This document shows positions 12,777 through 23,879 of a stretch of DNA of 64,000 nucleotides, piece after piece. The stretch lies in assembly GCA_022578605.1 (NCBI GenBank), contig MU394104.1, positions 124,001-188,000 of the forward strand, written 5' to 3'. A program made the translations under genes and the position numbers. Every line of letters starts with the position of its first letter. Position 1 is the first letter of the stretch. The notes under the pieces are model-generated. The model did not search any database. It was not told where the DNA came from and worked only from the letters and a program-made list of their open reading frames with translations. This stretch comes from Camillea tinctor. Its lineage: Eukaryota; Ascomycota; Sordariomycetes; Xylariales; Xylariaceae.

Positions 12777-14951
12777 TCAAGCGCCGCCGCTCTCGTCCCC
12801 GTTGGAGCCTGGTCTAGAGCTGCTGCTCCCATTGACCGTGACGGCCGCCTCTGCCTCGGCCGCACGCTCCTTAGCGGGGTCTCTAGGCGATACGCCGATC
12901 TTCTCCTGCTCGTGCTGGAGTGCGTGTTCATGCTCGGCCTCGATAATCTGGCCGTTGGTGTTGGCCACTGTAATAATGGGAGTCAGTAATTGCCATGTTA
13001 GGTAATTTTTTTTCAACTCTTGAGACCGTGTTTCGGTAGTCAAAACTCCCACGAACTCATATGCTTAGCTATGATAGGTAGAAGATTTTTATTCCTAGGC
13101 TGGGCTGAGACAGGCCAGAAGGGGGAACAAAAGACTCCAAAAATTACTCACTATTCTGGTGCTCCTCGATGCCGTGTTGGGGTAGAAAGCGATGTCCGTT
13201 GGTAGTCGGGTCCTCCTTCGCTGGGGTCCAGGCGAGAAAATCACGGCGTACCTCAACGTAGTCGTACGCGAACTCGCCAAGCTGGTCGTCGTCCATACCC
13301 AGGAGCTCGGCCTCCTCGGTTGCGCGGAGGTGTAGACCGGGAATTACATCGATGATCTTAGCGATGATGGCTGACATGACGAACGAGTATCCGCAGCCGG
13401 CCACAATGTACGCAATCTGGATGTACAGCTGGGCGTAGTGGTGGTCTAACCATCCTCCCGCGTACACGCCATTGTTGACACCATCGAGCCCAACAATGTA
13501 GTTAGCTCCAAATAGGGCGTTGAATATTAGACCCACGATACCGCCGATGCCGTGTTCGGCAAATACGTCGAGAGAGTCGTCGATACCCACGAGGAATTTG
13601 ACTAGAGTGAAAACCCATGTTAGCCTCTCTAAACGATAGCCCAAATTGTATTTCTGGGGGTTTTTTGAAGGGAAAAAATCCACCTTCTGCCATCTTCTCC
13701 TTAATTGCCAACGGAAGAAAAAAAAACGTACTCTTAGTGCCAAAGTTGCACGCAACACCAGTGACCACTCCCAGAATTATAGATGCCCAAGGAGGAATAA
13801 AACCAGAAGCCGGAGTAGCAGCAACGAGACCGGAAATAACACCAGAACACCAGCCGACCATCGACCACTTCTTCGCAAGGCGGAAATCGAGCAGACACCA
13901 GGTCATAGCGGCGAACATGGCTGTGAGACAGGAGTTCCAGCAGGCCATGGTAGCGCGGAGGTTGGCACCGAAGGCAGAGCCACCGTTAAAGCCAAGCCAG
14001 CCAAACCACAGAAAGACGGTACCGAGGGTAACGAGCGAGACGTTGTGAGGGCGGAAGTTGAGCATCATTCTCTCGTGGCGGCGGCCGAGAACCCAGGAAT
14101 AGGCGAGTGCCGACAGACCGGATCCGATTTCGACGGGACCGCCTCCGGCATAGTCGAGGACACCGTACTTAAACGCCCAGCCGTTGATGTTCCAGACCCA
14201 GCAGGCGAGTGGGCAGTAGACGAGCGTGCACCAGAAGAAGATAAAGACCATGGCAGGGAGGACGCGGCCGCGCTCGGCAACGGCGCCGATTACGAGGGCT
14301 GCAGTGACACCGCAGAACATCATCTATAAGGGAGGAGAGTAACCAAGGTTAGTCTGCTGTTATGACTAGCTATCGAGTGCCAACTCTGCCTCTTTTCCCC
14401 TTTCTTTCCTTTATGCAAAGGGGGGCTGGGAGGGGAACTAGAAAATCTGCTGACCTGGTAAAAAGAGTATAGGAGTTCCGGGATAAGGGGGGATCCGGGT
14501 GAAGGTACGGCGAGGGTGTTCATGAGACCAAAGTGGTGGAGGTCGCCGATGAAGCCGTTGGTGGCGGTGCTGCTAAAAGCTAGGGAGTAGCCCCAGAAGT
14601 ACCATTGGAATATGACGACGCTGAAGGACATCATAACGACCCAGATGAGGGAGAGGGCCGACTTTCTTCGCGACAGGCCCGAGTACAGAAAGGCAATACC
14701 GGGCACCATAAGCAGGACCATACATGCCGAGACGAGAATATATGCCTGGTCTCCGGGCTGGTACCATTGGTTCAGGTTTTCGGTGCCTAGAGGGATGCGA
14801 ATTAGCATGCTGGGCTGCGATTGAAGTCGGAAACGCCATGTTCGTAGATTCCCGTGCCATTGTACATACTGGAATCACCGCCGGTTTCCGAGTTGGTGCC
14901 ATTGAAAGTGGTGGGAGCCCCTGTCCACGAGTAGGAAGGCGCCCACGACAT
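12777..14951 (-). CDS. ammonium transporter, AMT/MEP family (Mep1/Mep3/MeaA-like, Glu-type), 5 exons
   Basis: Model on the minus strand: complement(join(12777..12967, 13152..13601, 13732..14323, 14455..14786, 14870..14951)), 548 aa. The first intron has GTATGT, a TGCTAATT branch-like site and CTAG. Its removal joins GGDSS to TENLNQWYQPGDQAYIL, where most family members begin their homology. The third donor (GTCAGC) is less usual. Family blocks: LMVPGIAFLYSGLSRRKSAL, FQWYFWGYSLAFS, CWVWNINGWA, DYAGGGPVEIGSG, FRPHNVSLVTLGTVFLWFGW, VGWCSGVISGLVAATPASG, VFAEHGIGGIVG. The first twin-His position is Glu203; the second is His352. The cytosolic tail is LGMDDDQLGEFAYDY plus about 100 polar residues. 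It imports ammonium across the plasma membrane as a trimer with 11 TM helices per subunit, by family. Confidence 0.93.
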
Positions 14952-15260
14952 GGTGTAAAGGGTTGGTGACCGACGAAGTCGAGTCGTGTCGAGTTGAGCC
15001 AAATCGAGTCGAATCGGGAGGGTCTTGGGTAATATATGGATCAAATAATAAGAGAGGAGGGGGAGAGAGACAAGAGGGAAAAGAGGAAGAGATTTTTTTT
15101 TTGAATTCTTTTCTAATTTGGTCTCAGATTATGGAATGTCAACCAATCTGTGTAAGTGATCCGATTTTTTACCTTTCTTTATCCTCCTCTGGATCTGAGA
15201 ACCAAAAACTCTATTCGAGTGAAATGGTTTGCTTCAGGTCTCGTAACTAAAAAATAATAA

Positions 15261-15627
15261 TGATAAAAAAAACCCAATAATGAAAAACTAGAAAGAAAGA
15301 AAAAAATATATGAAGAGAGAGAAAAAGAAAGCTTCTTTCCCCTAACACGAGCTGACACCGGCGGCGGGATCTCAGTAATATATATGAAAGACATAATGTG
15401 GACTCGTCGTGTTTCCGGCGTAGCAATAATGAGCATTAAAAACCAAAAAAGCCAAACCTGCATGAGAGGCAAGCGGAGAGCAGGGGTGGCTAGATTTGGG
15501 AAGATAACTACCCGTCAACCCAATCACACGCATCTATGCCAGGGCTACCAATAGAGGAAAGACCCGGGACAGTAGCTGGGTTGCTTGATCGGGGTACCCC
15601 AAGTTTGAGTTGAGTTGGATGTTATCT
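15261..15627. promoter_or_regulatory. GATA (HGATAR) sites upstream of ammonium transporter
   Basis: TGATAA at 15261-15266, AGATAA at 15502-15507 and its reverse TTATCT at 15622-15627 lie 310-680 bases upstream of the start. AreA-type nitrogen regulators bind HGATAR and control such transporters. About two sites would be expected by chance in this length, so support is weak. Confidence 0.3.
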
Positions 15628-15904
15628 GGGTACATGACAATACATCTTTTGATGAGGGTTTAGGCTTGCCACCGCCCCGCTGGAGAGGGGGGGGGAGCAT
15701 GAACTAAAAAAAAAAAACAGCTTGTAAGTCCTAACTAGCTAGTATTTAAGACACTGCTAGGTACGTCAACCTAGAAGACCACGAGGAAAGAGAGACATGT
15801 TGATTACACATGGAGTTGGTTGTACAAGCTGAATGCGATGTCGGGTTCTAGCAAACCGGGTCTCTTTCACACTTTAAGGTCTTAATGTTATCATAAGTAC
15901 ATAC

Positions 15905-15942
15905 ATAACCTAACCTAACTTAACCTAACCTCTTAACCTAAC
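15905..15942. repeat. telomere-like TAACC(T) interstitial array
   Basis: Imperfect tandem TAACC/TAACT units (TTAGGTT-like on the other strand) over 38 bases. Not the exact TTAGGG unit, so only telomere-like. Confidence 0.6.
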
Positions 15943-16597
15943 ATATCTTTATAAGATGGGTTATTCATGGATAGACTTCAATGAGGGAAAAAAAGAATAC
16001 GTGGGGGGAGGGAGGGAGAAGGAAGGGGAAGAGTGATTGACTTGGGTGAGTTGGTTAATTCGAGTAAACACTCGGTGTTATTTATTATTCGCGAGATAAA
16101 TAACTAGTACTAATATACATTTTCTAATTATCGTCATTATTATACCTTACTTAGCAAAAAACGCACATGTCTAACTCAACCATACAGACATGTGTGACTG
16201 AATCGCGTACATGTTTCCATACAGACGGGAAAAAGTCCTTATTTCCAGCACACCCGCTATATCTATAACTAGATCTTGTCGTCACTCTAGGAGGGTCCAT
16301 CAGGTAGAAGCCATATTAGCGCTGAACACACTCACTGGTTTCCCTGGTTTCACCGAAGGAGCGTAGGTAACCCAAACCATGCTGACATACTGATTCTGTG
16401 GGGGTGTGCATGTGTAGCGTTGCTGCTTATTATGTACAATTAAGTTATGTCTAACCTGATAGTTTTCTTCGTTCTTTCTTAAATCTTATAGTTCATAATA
16501 TAGTTTTTTATTTATTTCTTATTTCTTATTTCCTAAGCCGGTCACACACATACAAGCAATATACATATATGATAAATGGCCAATTGTTTCATCTATT

Positions 16598-16605
16598 TCT
16601 CTCTT

Positions 16606-16640
<35 letters not shown>

Positions 16641-16644
16641 TCTT
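16598..16644. repeat. CT microsatellite
   Basis: Nearly pure CT dinucleotides with a few T insertions. Confidence 0.9.
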
Positions 16645-16656
16645 CCTTTGTCAAAC

Positions 16657-16912
16657 CTTGCGTTCAGCCTCATAACCCTTTTCGTCCCGGATCGGGACCA
16701 GGTGCTTGGTTCCTGAATCCCAGACGATGGACCCTTGCGATGGGCGCAAGGTGGAGTTGGAGGCTCGCGACGGGGCGCGGGACTGAATATTTATTACGAA
16801 ATCGTTTGTCTGGTTCCTGGCAAACTATTTGCAACGCACTCCCGCGACGAATGAGAACGCGTTCATCTTGGCCACCCTCGATCAATCGCTTATCTGCTAT
16901 ATCATCTGGCTA
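16657..16912 (-). pseudogene. possible coding relic (GC-richer island)
   Basis: A stretch with higher GC than its flanks is open on both strands: about 72 aa on minus (IVCQEPDKRFRNKYSVPR) and longer on plus, where the frame starts inside the CT repeat. No family is recognised and no start or splice context is convincing. It may be a gene remnant or chance. Confidence 0.15.
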
Positions 16913-18410
16913 AAAATAAGAATTCGTAAACTTGGCAAGATAGTATATACGTGGTTTGTATAGTAATTCCCGACTACGCAACCTCATATTATCGTCTTTT
17001 TTTTTTTTTTTTTTTCACATGTCTTTTCAATCAATACCAAGGTAAATGGAAATAAATAAAGAGAAAGAAAAAAGACGACAATTATAGTATAGCATTGATA
17101 GGCTTGTTACTCAGTGTACTGCAACTAAAACTTATAATCATTTTCTAGGTTAAATGGTATTGAAATGCTACTAAGGGTAACGAATGAACCCAACAATAGC
17201 AGATGAGAAATTTTTCCATTCTCTCTTTGCCTCGGGTACGGATACGGACCCAGGTATTACCTAGTAGTCTAGTACTGGGATCATCATGTTAGGCCCCAAC
17301 TGCTTAATTGGGATCGAACCCTAGCTGTTCGGCTTGAACTAGAGTATGTACCTTCTTAACAATATTTTTTCTTGAGCAGCTCGAGGTAGGTGGAGTTCCT
17401 ATTGCACTTTCCCTACAACTAACCTACCTAGACAACTCCTACGAGTTCTCGCGTGTAACGAGCCAATTCTTGAAGATCGGTCCTTACCGGGGGGCTATGA
17501 CATGCCATGCCATGCCATAGGACCTCGGGACAGGATCTCATGAGAATTAGTGGTTGGGTGATGTCAATGATTGGCGACCCTTCCGGTTCCGATTTCTATG
17601 TAGAGGTACCTTGGTATTCAAAATCAGAAATTGACTGCTTATTGCGTATTTCGGTCAACCGAATATTTTAAACTTATAGGTGATGCTTTGCCGATGTAGC
17701 ACGACTCAAAACTCATACTTTACACATAGACGTTTTGTTGTGCGTAATACCTACTGCTACAATAGTGTAAATCGAAGCTGAACAACCTTCTCGACCCTTC
17801 TTCCCCAGCTCGAGCTCCTTACATCCGATGGTAATGTTTTAAATCATCATTCATTATTCATTTCTCTGACGCGGGCTTTTCAGCAACATCTCCGTCCCTG
17901 TTGCTTTCCAAATTTTAGATCTTGTCGCAAATAAGTGTGATCAAGCAAACCAATCTCTCTATTCTTCTTATCTTAAGCCAATCAAATGTCGAGAATCCTC
18001 GATTTCTCATAGCTTGATGAAATCGCGGCTTGGCTTTTGCCCCCCCTTCCCCCCTCTAAGTACGCTAGTAGTGGACCTTGTCAAGCTTATTCTGTGCGTG
18101 GTGTACGGAGTAGTACATAAACGTTGAAACGTTGGCCTCGATGTGGTACGGAGTACGGAGTACTTGTGTACGTCTTTCTTATCGCTTTGCAGTGGCATTC
18201 TTACACACCGAGTAATAGATAAGTATGTAATGCTCTGTTCCGTACCCCATAGTATTAGGGACTTTCCAACTTGTAGTACCTAGGCTGCAAGTAACGCAGG
18301 ACTACATGGTACGCAACTAATAGGAACGGGAGTGAAGTAGTGAAGTAGTGAAGCAGAGGGTTCGGTTTACCTTCAGCATCGTCGTCATCATTCAACCCAC
18401 CCTAGAACTC

Positions 18411-18437
18411 TTTCTCTCTCTCTCTCTCTCTCTCTCC
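18411..18437. repeat. CT microsatellite
   Basis: About 12 CT units in AT-rich intergenic DNA. Confidence 0.85.
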
Positions 18438-19178
18438 TTTTTTCTTCTCCTTTCCCTCGAACGACGATAAATAGCAAACTTGACACAGAATCTAACCTGG
18501 ACGTTGAGCTATAGGGCTTAGCTTTCCGCGATTTCTTTTTCTTGTACGTAAAAGATTCACGCAAGAGACGCGACAAGTTCTGCCTTGGCGCTGAGACCCC
18601 CGAACTCCCCTGTTCGGGCGAGACTTTCTAGAAAATTTCCATATGTACCTAGTCGTAGATATTCCGTATTTTCCCCCACATCAATCGGGGACGCTGACTT
18701 AAAGCCGGCACATATTCGTTGGATTGTCGATCATCACCACTAGAGGAATCCTTAGCAGCTTTTAGTGTTAGGGTAAATCGTGCCAATGGTAAAATCGAAT
18801 ACATTTCTCATTGCGTTCTCTTTCGTTCTTTTTTTCTTCTTCTCTTCTTTTATAGGTCGTTATTTCATTTTGTCAAGCCATTGGAAAGCATAGATGCATA
18901 TGTACTGAGACTGATCTGAGATGTGTGCATGTAGCATCAACTAACCTAGCAGCCTGTTTGCCTACTTGTCATCCTTTTCAATGTAACCTGAACTCCCGCC
19001 CCCCTGGACCAGTTTTATTGGCCCTCAGCATCCTAATGAACCATAAAGGCAAGGGTATCATGATTACACGTAAGGAAATGAATAAAGGGAAAGAAAAAAA
19101 AAAGAAAAAAAAAAGGGAAAGAGAAATACGCGAGGCTATGTTTCCCCTTGCCTCGCCAGCCTTCCGTCATCTTCGTCC

Positions 19179-21636
19179 TCAAACAACAGACAACTCCTCT
19201 GTTGCCGTATTACGATACACCTCATAGCTTAGAATCCGAAGGTCGTAGTAATGAAGCATGAGACGATACCCTCGCGTCCCCAGCGGTTCGTCAGCCTTAC
19301 CTAGTTTCCCGGAGCAAGGCATCGGTGCTATAGCTACCCCTAGCAACGGGCATATCGGCCGCAATTGGCTATCCTCGTCCTTCTTGGTTGGAAGAATTGC
19401 CTCGATCTTGAACCCACGTTTGAACGGCGAGTTTTCGTACACTGGTCGTGTCAAGGTAACTAGAGCGACCCTACCACACAACGAGCCTGCAACTACTATC
19501 GACAATTCCGGAACGTGTATGAGGTTGCTCAGGCGTTCGTGAGACCATCTCATCATCCGTAGTACCGTATTAGCCGGCCGGTCTTGTTCAATGGCACGCT
19601 CAAACATGATACCAACGCCGTTCTCCTCGAAGCTGCGCAATTCAATGTCGAGCTCGTATGTGCGCATGATGCTACTCCCGTCTCCCAAGACGAGTTTCCC
19701 GTCCACATCCTTTTGCTTAGTTTGGTATTTCCCCTTGGCTTGAATCAGAGGCATGCGCTGCTGTCCTTGTTCATCGATGGTCGCCGACCAAGACTGGACC
19801 TGACTAGAGGTGTTGAAGTCGTACCAGCTCTCCAACCTCTGCCTCCGTTGTACGTGGGGGTTAATAGCGAAGCGATTTTCATTACCTGACCTCACCCAAG
19901 GATGGATTGTCGAGTTATTCTTCACATGCTTGATACCTGTACTGATGTCGATCCAGCGGCCAATCTTCTCATTGCTGGCATATTTTGCTTCACGCGGCTT
20001 GAGACCAAGCGAATCGGTGTAGCTCTTGGTAGGTAAAAAGCTGCTCTCGGGCAAAATGAGCACGCCCCAGGCTCGAGGTAGCCTTTGGATCGTGAGTATT
20101 TCCTAGATGTGATAGAATGGGGTATGTGCACTTACTCGCGCGGCCATTGGAACAACCTCTGCCTGTCTGAGGGGGTGCGGGTGCTGTGTAATCCATCGAG
20201 TCGAATGTGAGGGCATTTGTTCATTCCCCAGATGTCCATTATCCAGAGGTTCCCCTTGACATCGACTGCCACGACCTTTTCAGCTTCCCCGTCGGCATCG
20301 CTGCCGAATGCGACATTTGGGATGTTGTCTCCCGCACTTCCCGTTTTCAGGACAATGCGCCAGTTTGCGTCACGACGTCTGACTGCGCGCTCTAGACCAT
20401 TCACGAACTTCGCATTGTCTTTCTCACCACCCGATATCACTCTGTTCCCGAGCACCCCATTTTCGTCTTTGATCAGGGTCCTAAAAAACTCAACATGGTC
20501 TGCTTCCTCTATGTGTTGATACAGCTCCCCTGTTAAGGCAAAAACAAAAACGCATACGTCGTGCGTGTTGGCGCCCACAGCAATGATGCGAGACTGCTTA
20601 TGGACAGCAAGACCCCAGGCAGATTTACCGACGTTTTCGTGGAAGAAGGGCTTCGGAGGCCTCGGGGGTCTCATCTCGTCGTCGTACTCCAGGCGCAAAA
20701 GTTCATCTTCGATGTGGCGAGTATAGAAGCCGATGACGTCGCCATCATCGTAGGCCAGTAAGAGGATCTCTTTGTCGCCAAAATCGCCAACGATAAGATG
20801 GTTGACTTGGTGTGGGAAGAACTGGTCCAAGTAACCACCCACCGCGATGCCCATGTGGCTGGGCCCAGGCCGTAGAACGAGATCGGGTTTTGTAGGCAGG
20901 ACGTTGGTAACACAGCTGCGTGGTCGGGATATATGGATTTTATCTCGGTAGGCGACAGCGTAGAAATTGTAGACGGTAGAGAGAGCAGTGAGGTTAAGAC
21001 GCCACGTGGCAATCTGCGGGACGCCTTCTTCGTCGGACTCGCTGTCAGAATCGTGAAGGGTAGGCTGGGTTGCATCTGTGCTCGGCTCGGAAACCTCGTC
21101 TGTATCACTCTCGTCCAAGTTATCCATCCACATGAGGTCGGCCTGAGCCCCACCAATACCCATGGGAGCTTGGTTAGGAATGAGAGGCGGAGGAGCGCCT
21201 ATGGGTGGCGGTAACTGGGGAGGGGGCGGATGAGCAAAATGGTGGCCCGGACTAGCTACCTCGCCATTATCGCCCTCTTCGTTGTCGTTGTCGTTATTGT
21301 CATTATCGTTATCATCATCATCCAGTACTTGGTTGTCTTCCATGATCTCGTCCCCGTCCTCGTCCCCGTCCTCATCCTCGGTGTCGTCGTGGACAATTCC
21401 CTGCGCAACGGTAGTCTGGAGGTTCTCAAAGGGAATCCGTACCGAGTCGGGGATGCGATGCTACACAGATATATACGCATTGCCATGCTTTAGCGACCAT
21501 GCTCTTGTGGTATCTGGGTTGGGGGTATGAATTATAGAAAGGAAAAAAAAATCGAGGTTCTCACCCTCTTACGACCTGTTTCGCAGTGACATTTGCTCAC
21601 TTGCAATACTCCACCGGAGTCTGCACCCTTCGCCAT
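19179..21636 (-). CDS. crt10: CRT10-like WD-repeat-type protein, 3 exons
   Basis: Model: complement(join(19179..20082, 20136..21460, 21565..21636)), 766 aa. The second intron acceptor (CCAAAG|G) restores WPRE-LPRAWGVLILPESSF in frame. The first exon is less sure: MAKGADSGGVLQ, spliced at GTGAGC or 36 bases later at GTGAGA, joins HRIPDSVRIPFENLQT. Without it the protein would start at the ATG at 21343. After a strongly acidic Asp/Asn/Glu stretch and a Pro-rich stretch (PPPPQLPPPIGAPPPL) come CRT10-family blocks: HLIVGDFGDKEILLLAYDDG, PFFHENVGKSAWGLAVHKQS, IAVGANTHDVCVFVF, GNLWIMDIWG. Yeast Crt10 is linked to transcriptional control of ribonucleotide reductase; the role in filamentous fungi is not established. 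The fold is probably a beta-propeller. Confidence 0.72.
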
Positions 21637-21835
21637 GTCACATCACATGTGCTTCGAATGGTACTATAATTTTGGGGGGAAGGGGGTAATTGAATGTAGA
21701 TGGATATCGTTTGGGAGGAAGGGGAAAAGTAAAAAAGAGAAGAGGGGAAAAGAATGGAAGAGAAGATAGAAAGAGAAAGAGAGATGTCCACAGCAGGTAA
21801 CGTCGGGCGTTAAGGTTGTTGTTCAGTATTGTACA

Positions 21836-21906
21836 GTTCGGTTCGGTTCAGTTCAGTTCAGTTCAGTATGCAGGTGGCAAAAGGTTATGGTTATGGTTAT
21901 GGTTAT
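21836..21906. repeat. two adjacent short tandem arrays, GTTCR and GGTTAT
   Basis: Six 5-bp GTTCG/GTTCA units (21836-21865) are followed by four GGTTAT units (21883-21906), 200-270 bases upstream of the CRT10-like start. Confidence 0.8.
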
Positions 21907-22221
21907 GGTGTAACAAAGTCGGCATGAGAATAAAAAGTTAATATCGACAGATAGCATGACGGAATGACGGAATGACAGCATAATAGCATAACATACCAAG
22001 AACCAGGCATGTTGTAACAAATGTTACGCATGAGCTTCACCAGGTACACTACCTAACACTAGTATAATTGCAGCTTCTAACTTAGAGCTCCTTTACCCAC
22101 TATGTAAGGTTGGGCAAGGTCCCCCCGCTTAGGCACGGGTTCCCCCTTATCTTATCAACTTACCGAAATCAAACCTAAAAACCTTCCCCCCTCCCTATAA
22201 ACCCCTCCCTACGTCAGTCAG

Positions 22222-22251
22222 TATAGCGTTATAGCGTTATAGCGTTATAGC
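22222..22251. repeat. TATAGCGT tandem repeat
   Basis: 3.75 perfect copies of an 8-bp unit. Confidence 0.85.
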
Positions 22252-23643
22252 AGCCCTTGCCTCGAACTGCTATAGAGCAGATGCATACCTAGTATCTAAG
22301 ACAGAGTTAGTGAAGACCCTGACAGATAAAGGCCCCGCCCGTAGGGCGATTCCCTAGGTTAGGTAAGTATTTTTATAGGTAGTCTAGCAATTACATAAGC
22401 ACTAGCTATACTACCTAATCCCTCGCAGGGCTGTCAATTATGCATTAGTATAATCTAGATACCACTTATATGACAGCAACAGAAAAACCAACTATCCTAT
22501 CGAGTGCCTCTCGAATTACACTTATTAAGGCTACTTCATTTGTTGAAAGTTGAGGAGCAACCGATACCTCAAGTAGGGGCGACTGGAGCTCATTAGTGAA
22601 ACCTAATGTCATTATTATAGTCGATTAATATCACGACAATAAAACATTTAACACCTTCTTCAAGTTAGATGGTTCTCACGTACCCAGCTATCGTTAAATC
22701 ATATTAAACCACTTGACAAGGGGAGTTTCTATCAAGTCATTAAAAACGTATACTCAAAAATAAACATAGAAGCAAAGGACATAGTCAGCAATTCGAGCGG
22801 GCAAGAGAATGCCCTCTCTTGGCGACTAACAGCGCAATGAAGAACTCGAGCTCATGTTGTTAATGTCCATGTCCATGCGCATCCGTATATCGTCTTCCTC
22901 CCGGCAGCCAAGAATGGCTATAATTCATCTATTCAGGCCGGACTTTCAGTGACATGCCCTCCTCATAAATGAAGATGGTGGCTCGAGAATCGCTCTCGAA
23001 CTATCTGCTTGGATATGCCACATTGATTTGTTAAAGGTCTCGATAGATGTCTCAATAAACAGGGTTAGCAATAGAGTCCTAAACGAAGGAGGGGGGGGGG
23101 GGGGATACGGGAAAGGAAACGATTAGTCTGCTAAATAGTGCCTTGGACTATATGTCGGGCTGATCTCAGGGGTAATTAAAACAATCCTCACCTTTTTCTA
23201 TATAACTTCTGTTGTGTATGGATGGCACGACAGCGCGAAGCTTGCGAGGCTGTAACGGGAGTTAGCGTTTCTTCCTTTATTATTCACATTATTTTTCTAA
23301 ACGCATTCCACCGCTTATGTAGTCTCATCGTGTAAGATACTCTACTTGTTCTGTATGCGTAGATGAAGAGATACTTTGTGGAGGTGTCTTGTCTCATTTC
23401 TTAGTTTCATGATCTTGGAGGGAGGAACGTGGAAGAGAAAGTAGGATAGTGAGGTACAAGAAAAGAACGAGCATGTGGGCATTGATGGATAGCCCCCCTA
23501 AAATGCCATGCCTGAAGCTCAAGATTTTCCTCTTCTTCCTTCCTTTCTGTTTGATTACTTGTCTAAAATATCAGTTGTCTAAATCTACCTCGCCACACCA
23601 CCTATCCCAAATCTCTTCCCCTTCCCCTTCCCCTCTCCTCCCC

Positions 23644-23644
23644 T

Positions 23645-23692
<48 letters not shown>

Positions 23693-23694
23693 CT
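23644..23694. repeat. CT microsatellite
   Basis: Long CT tract with single T interruptions, within a wider pyrimidine-only stretch. Confidence 0.9.
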
Positions 23695-23856
23695 TTTCTC
23701 CGGCTTTCCTCTTCTTACCTCAAACCAAAACTGTATCTTCGCGAACAACATGGGTCCCTATCCCAATCTCGACCGGGGGTTACGTGTAGATCAAATCTTG
23801 GTGATGGCCGCGTCACCTCATTCTGATTCCTTTCTAGCATTAACTATCTGGCACAG

Positions 23857-23879
23857 ACACACACACACACACACACACA
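23857..23879. repeat. AC microsatellite
   Basis: Uninterrupted AC dinucleotides, about 11 units. Confidence 0.9.

Larger units (their letters stand above)
14952..19178. other. long intergenic region (4.2 kb)
   Basis: Lies upstream of the ammonium transporter and downstream of the CRT10-like gene. It contains the microsatellites and TTAGGTT-like array listed separately, many poly-A/T runs, and one GC-richer island at 16657-16912. No gene model could be assembled. Confidence 0.5.

Noticed and set aside
13646..14329. 227-codon open frame on + inside the ammonium transporter
   Set aside because: Antisense to conserved transporter exons and crosses a proper intron; composition is not protein-like.
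17309..17325. B-box-like GGTTCGATCCC on the minus strand
   Set aside because: No pairing T stem and no A box at a suitable distance, so not a tRNA.
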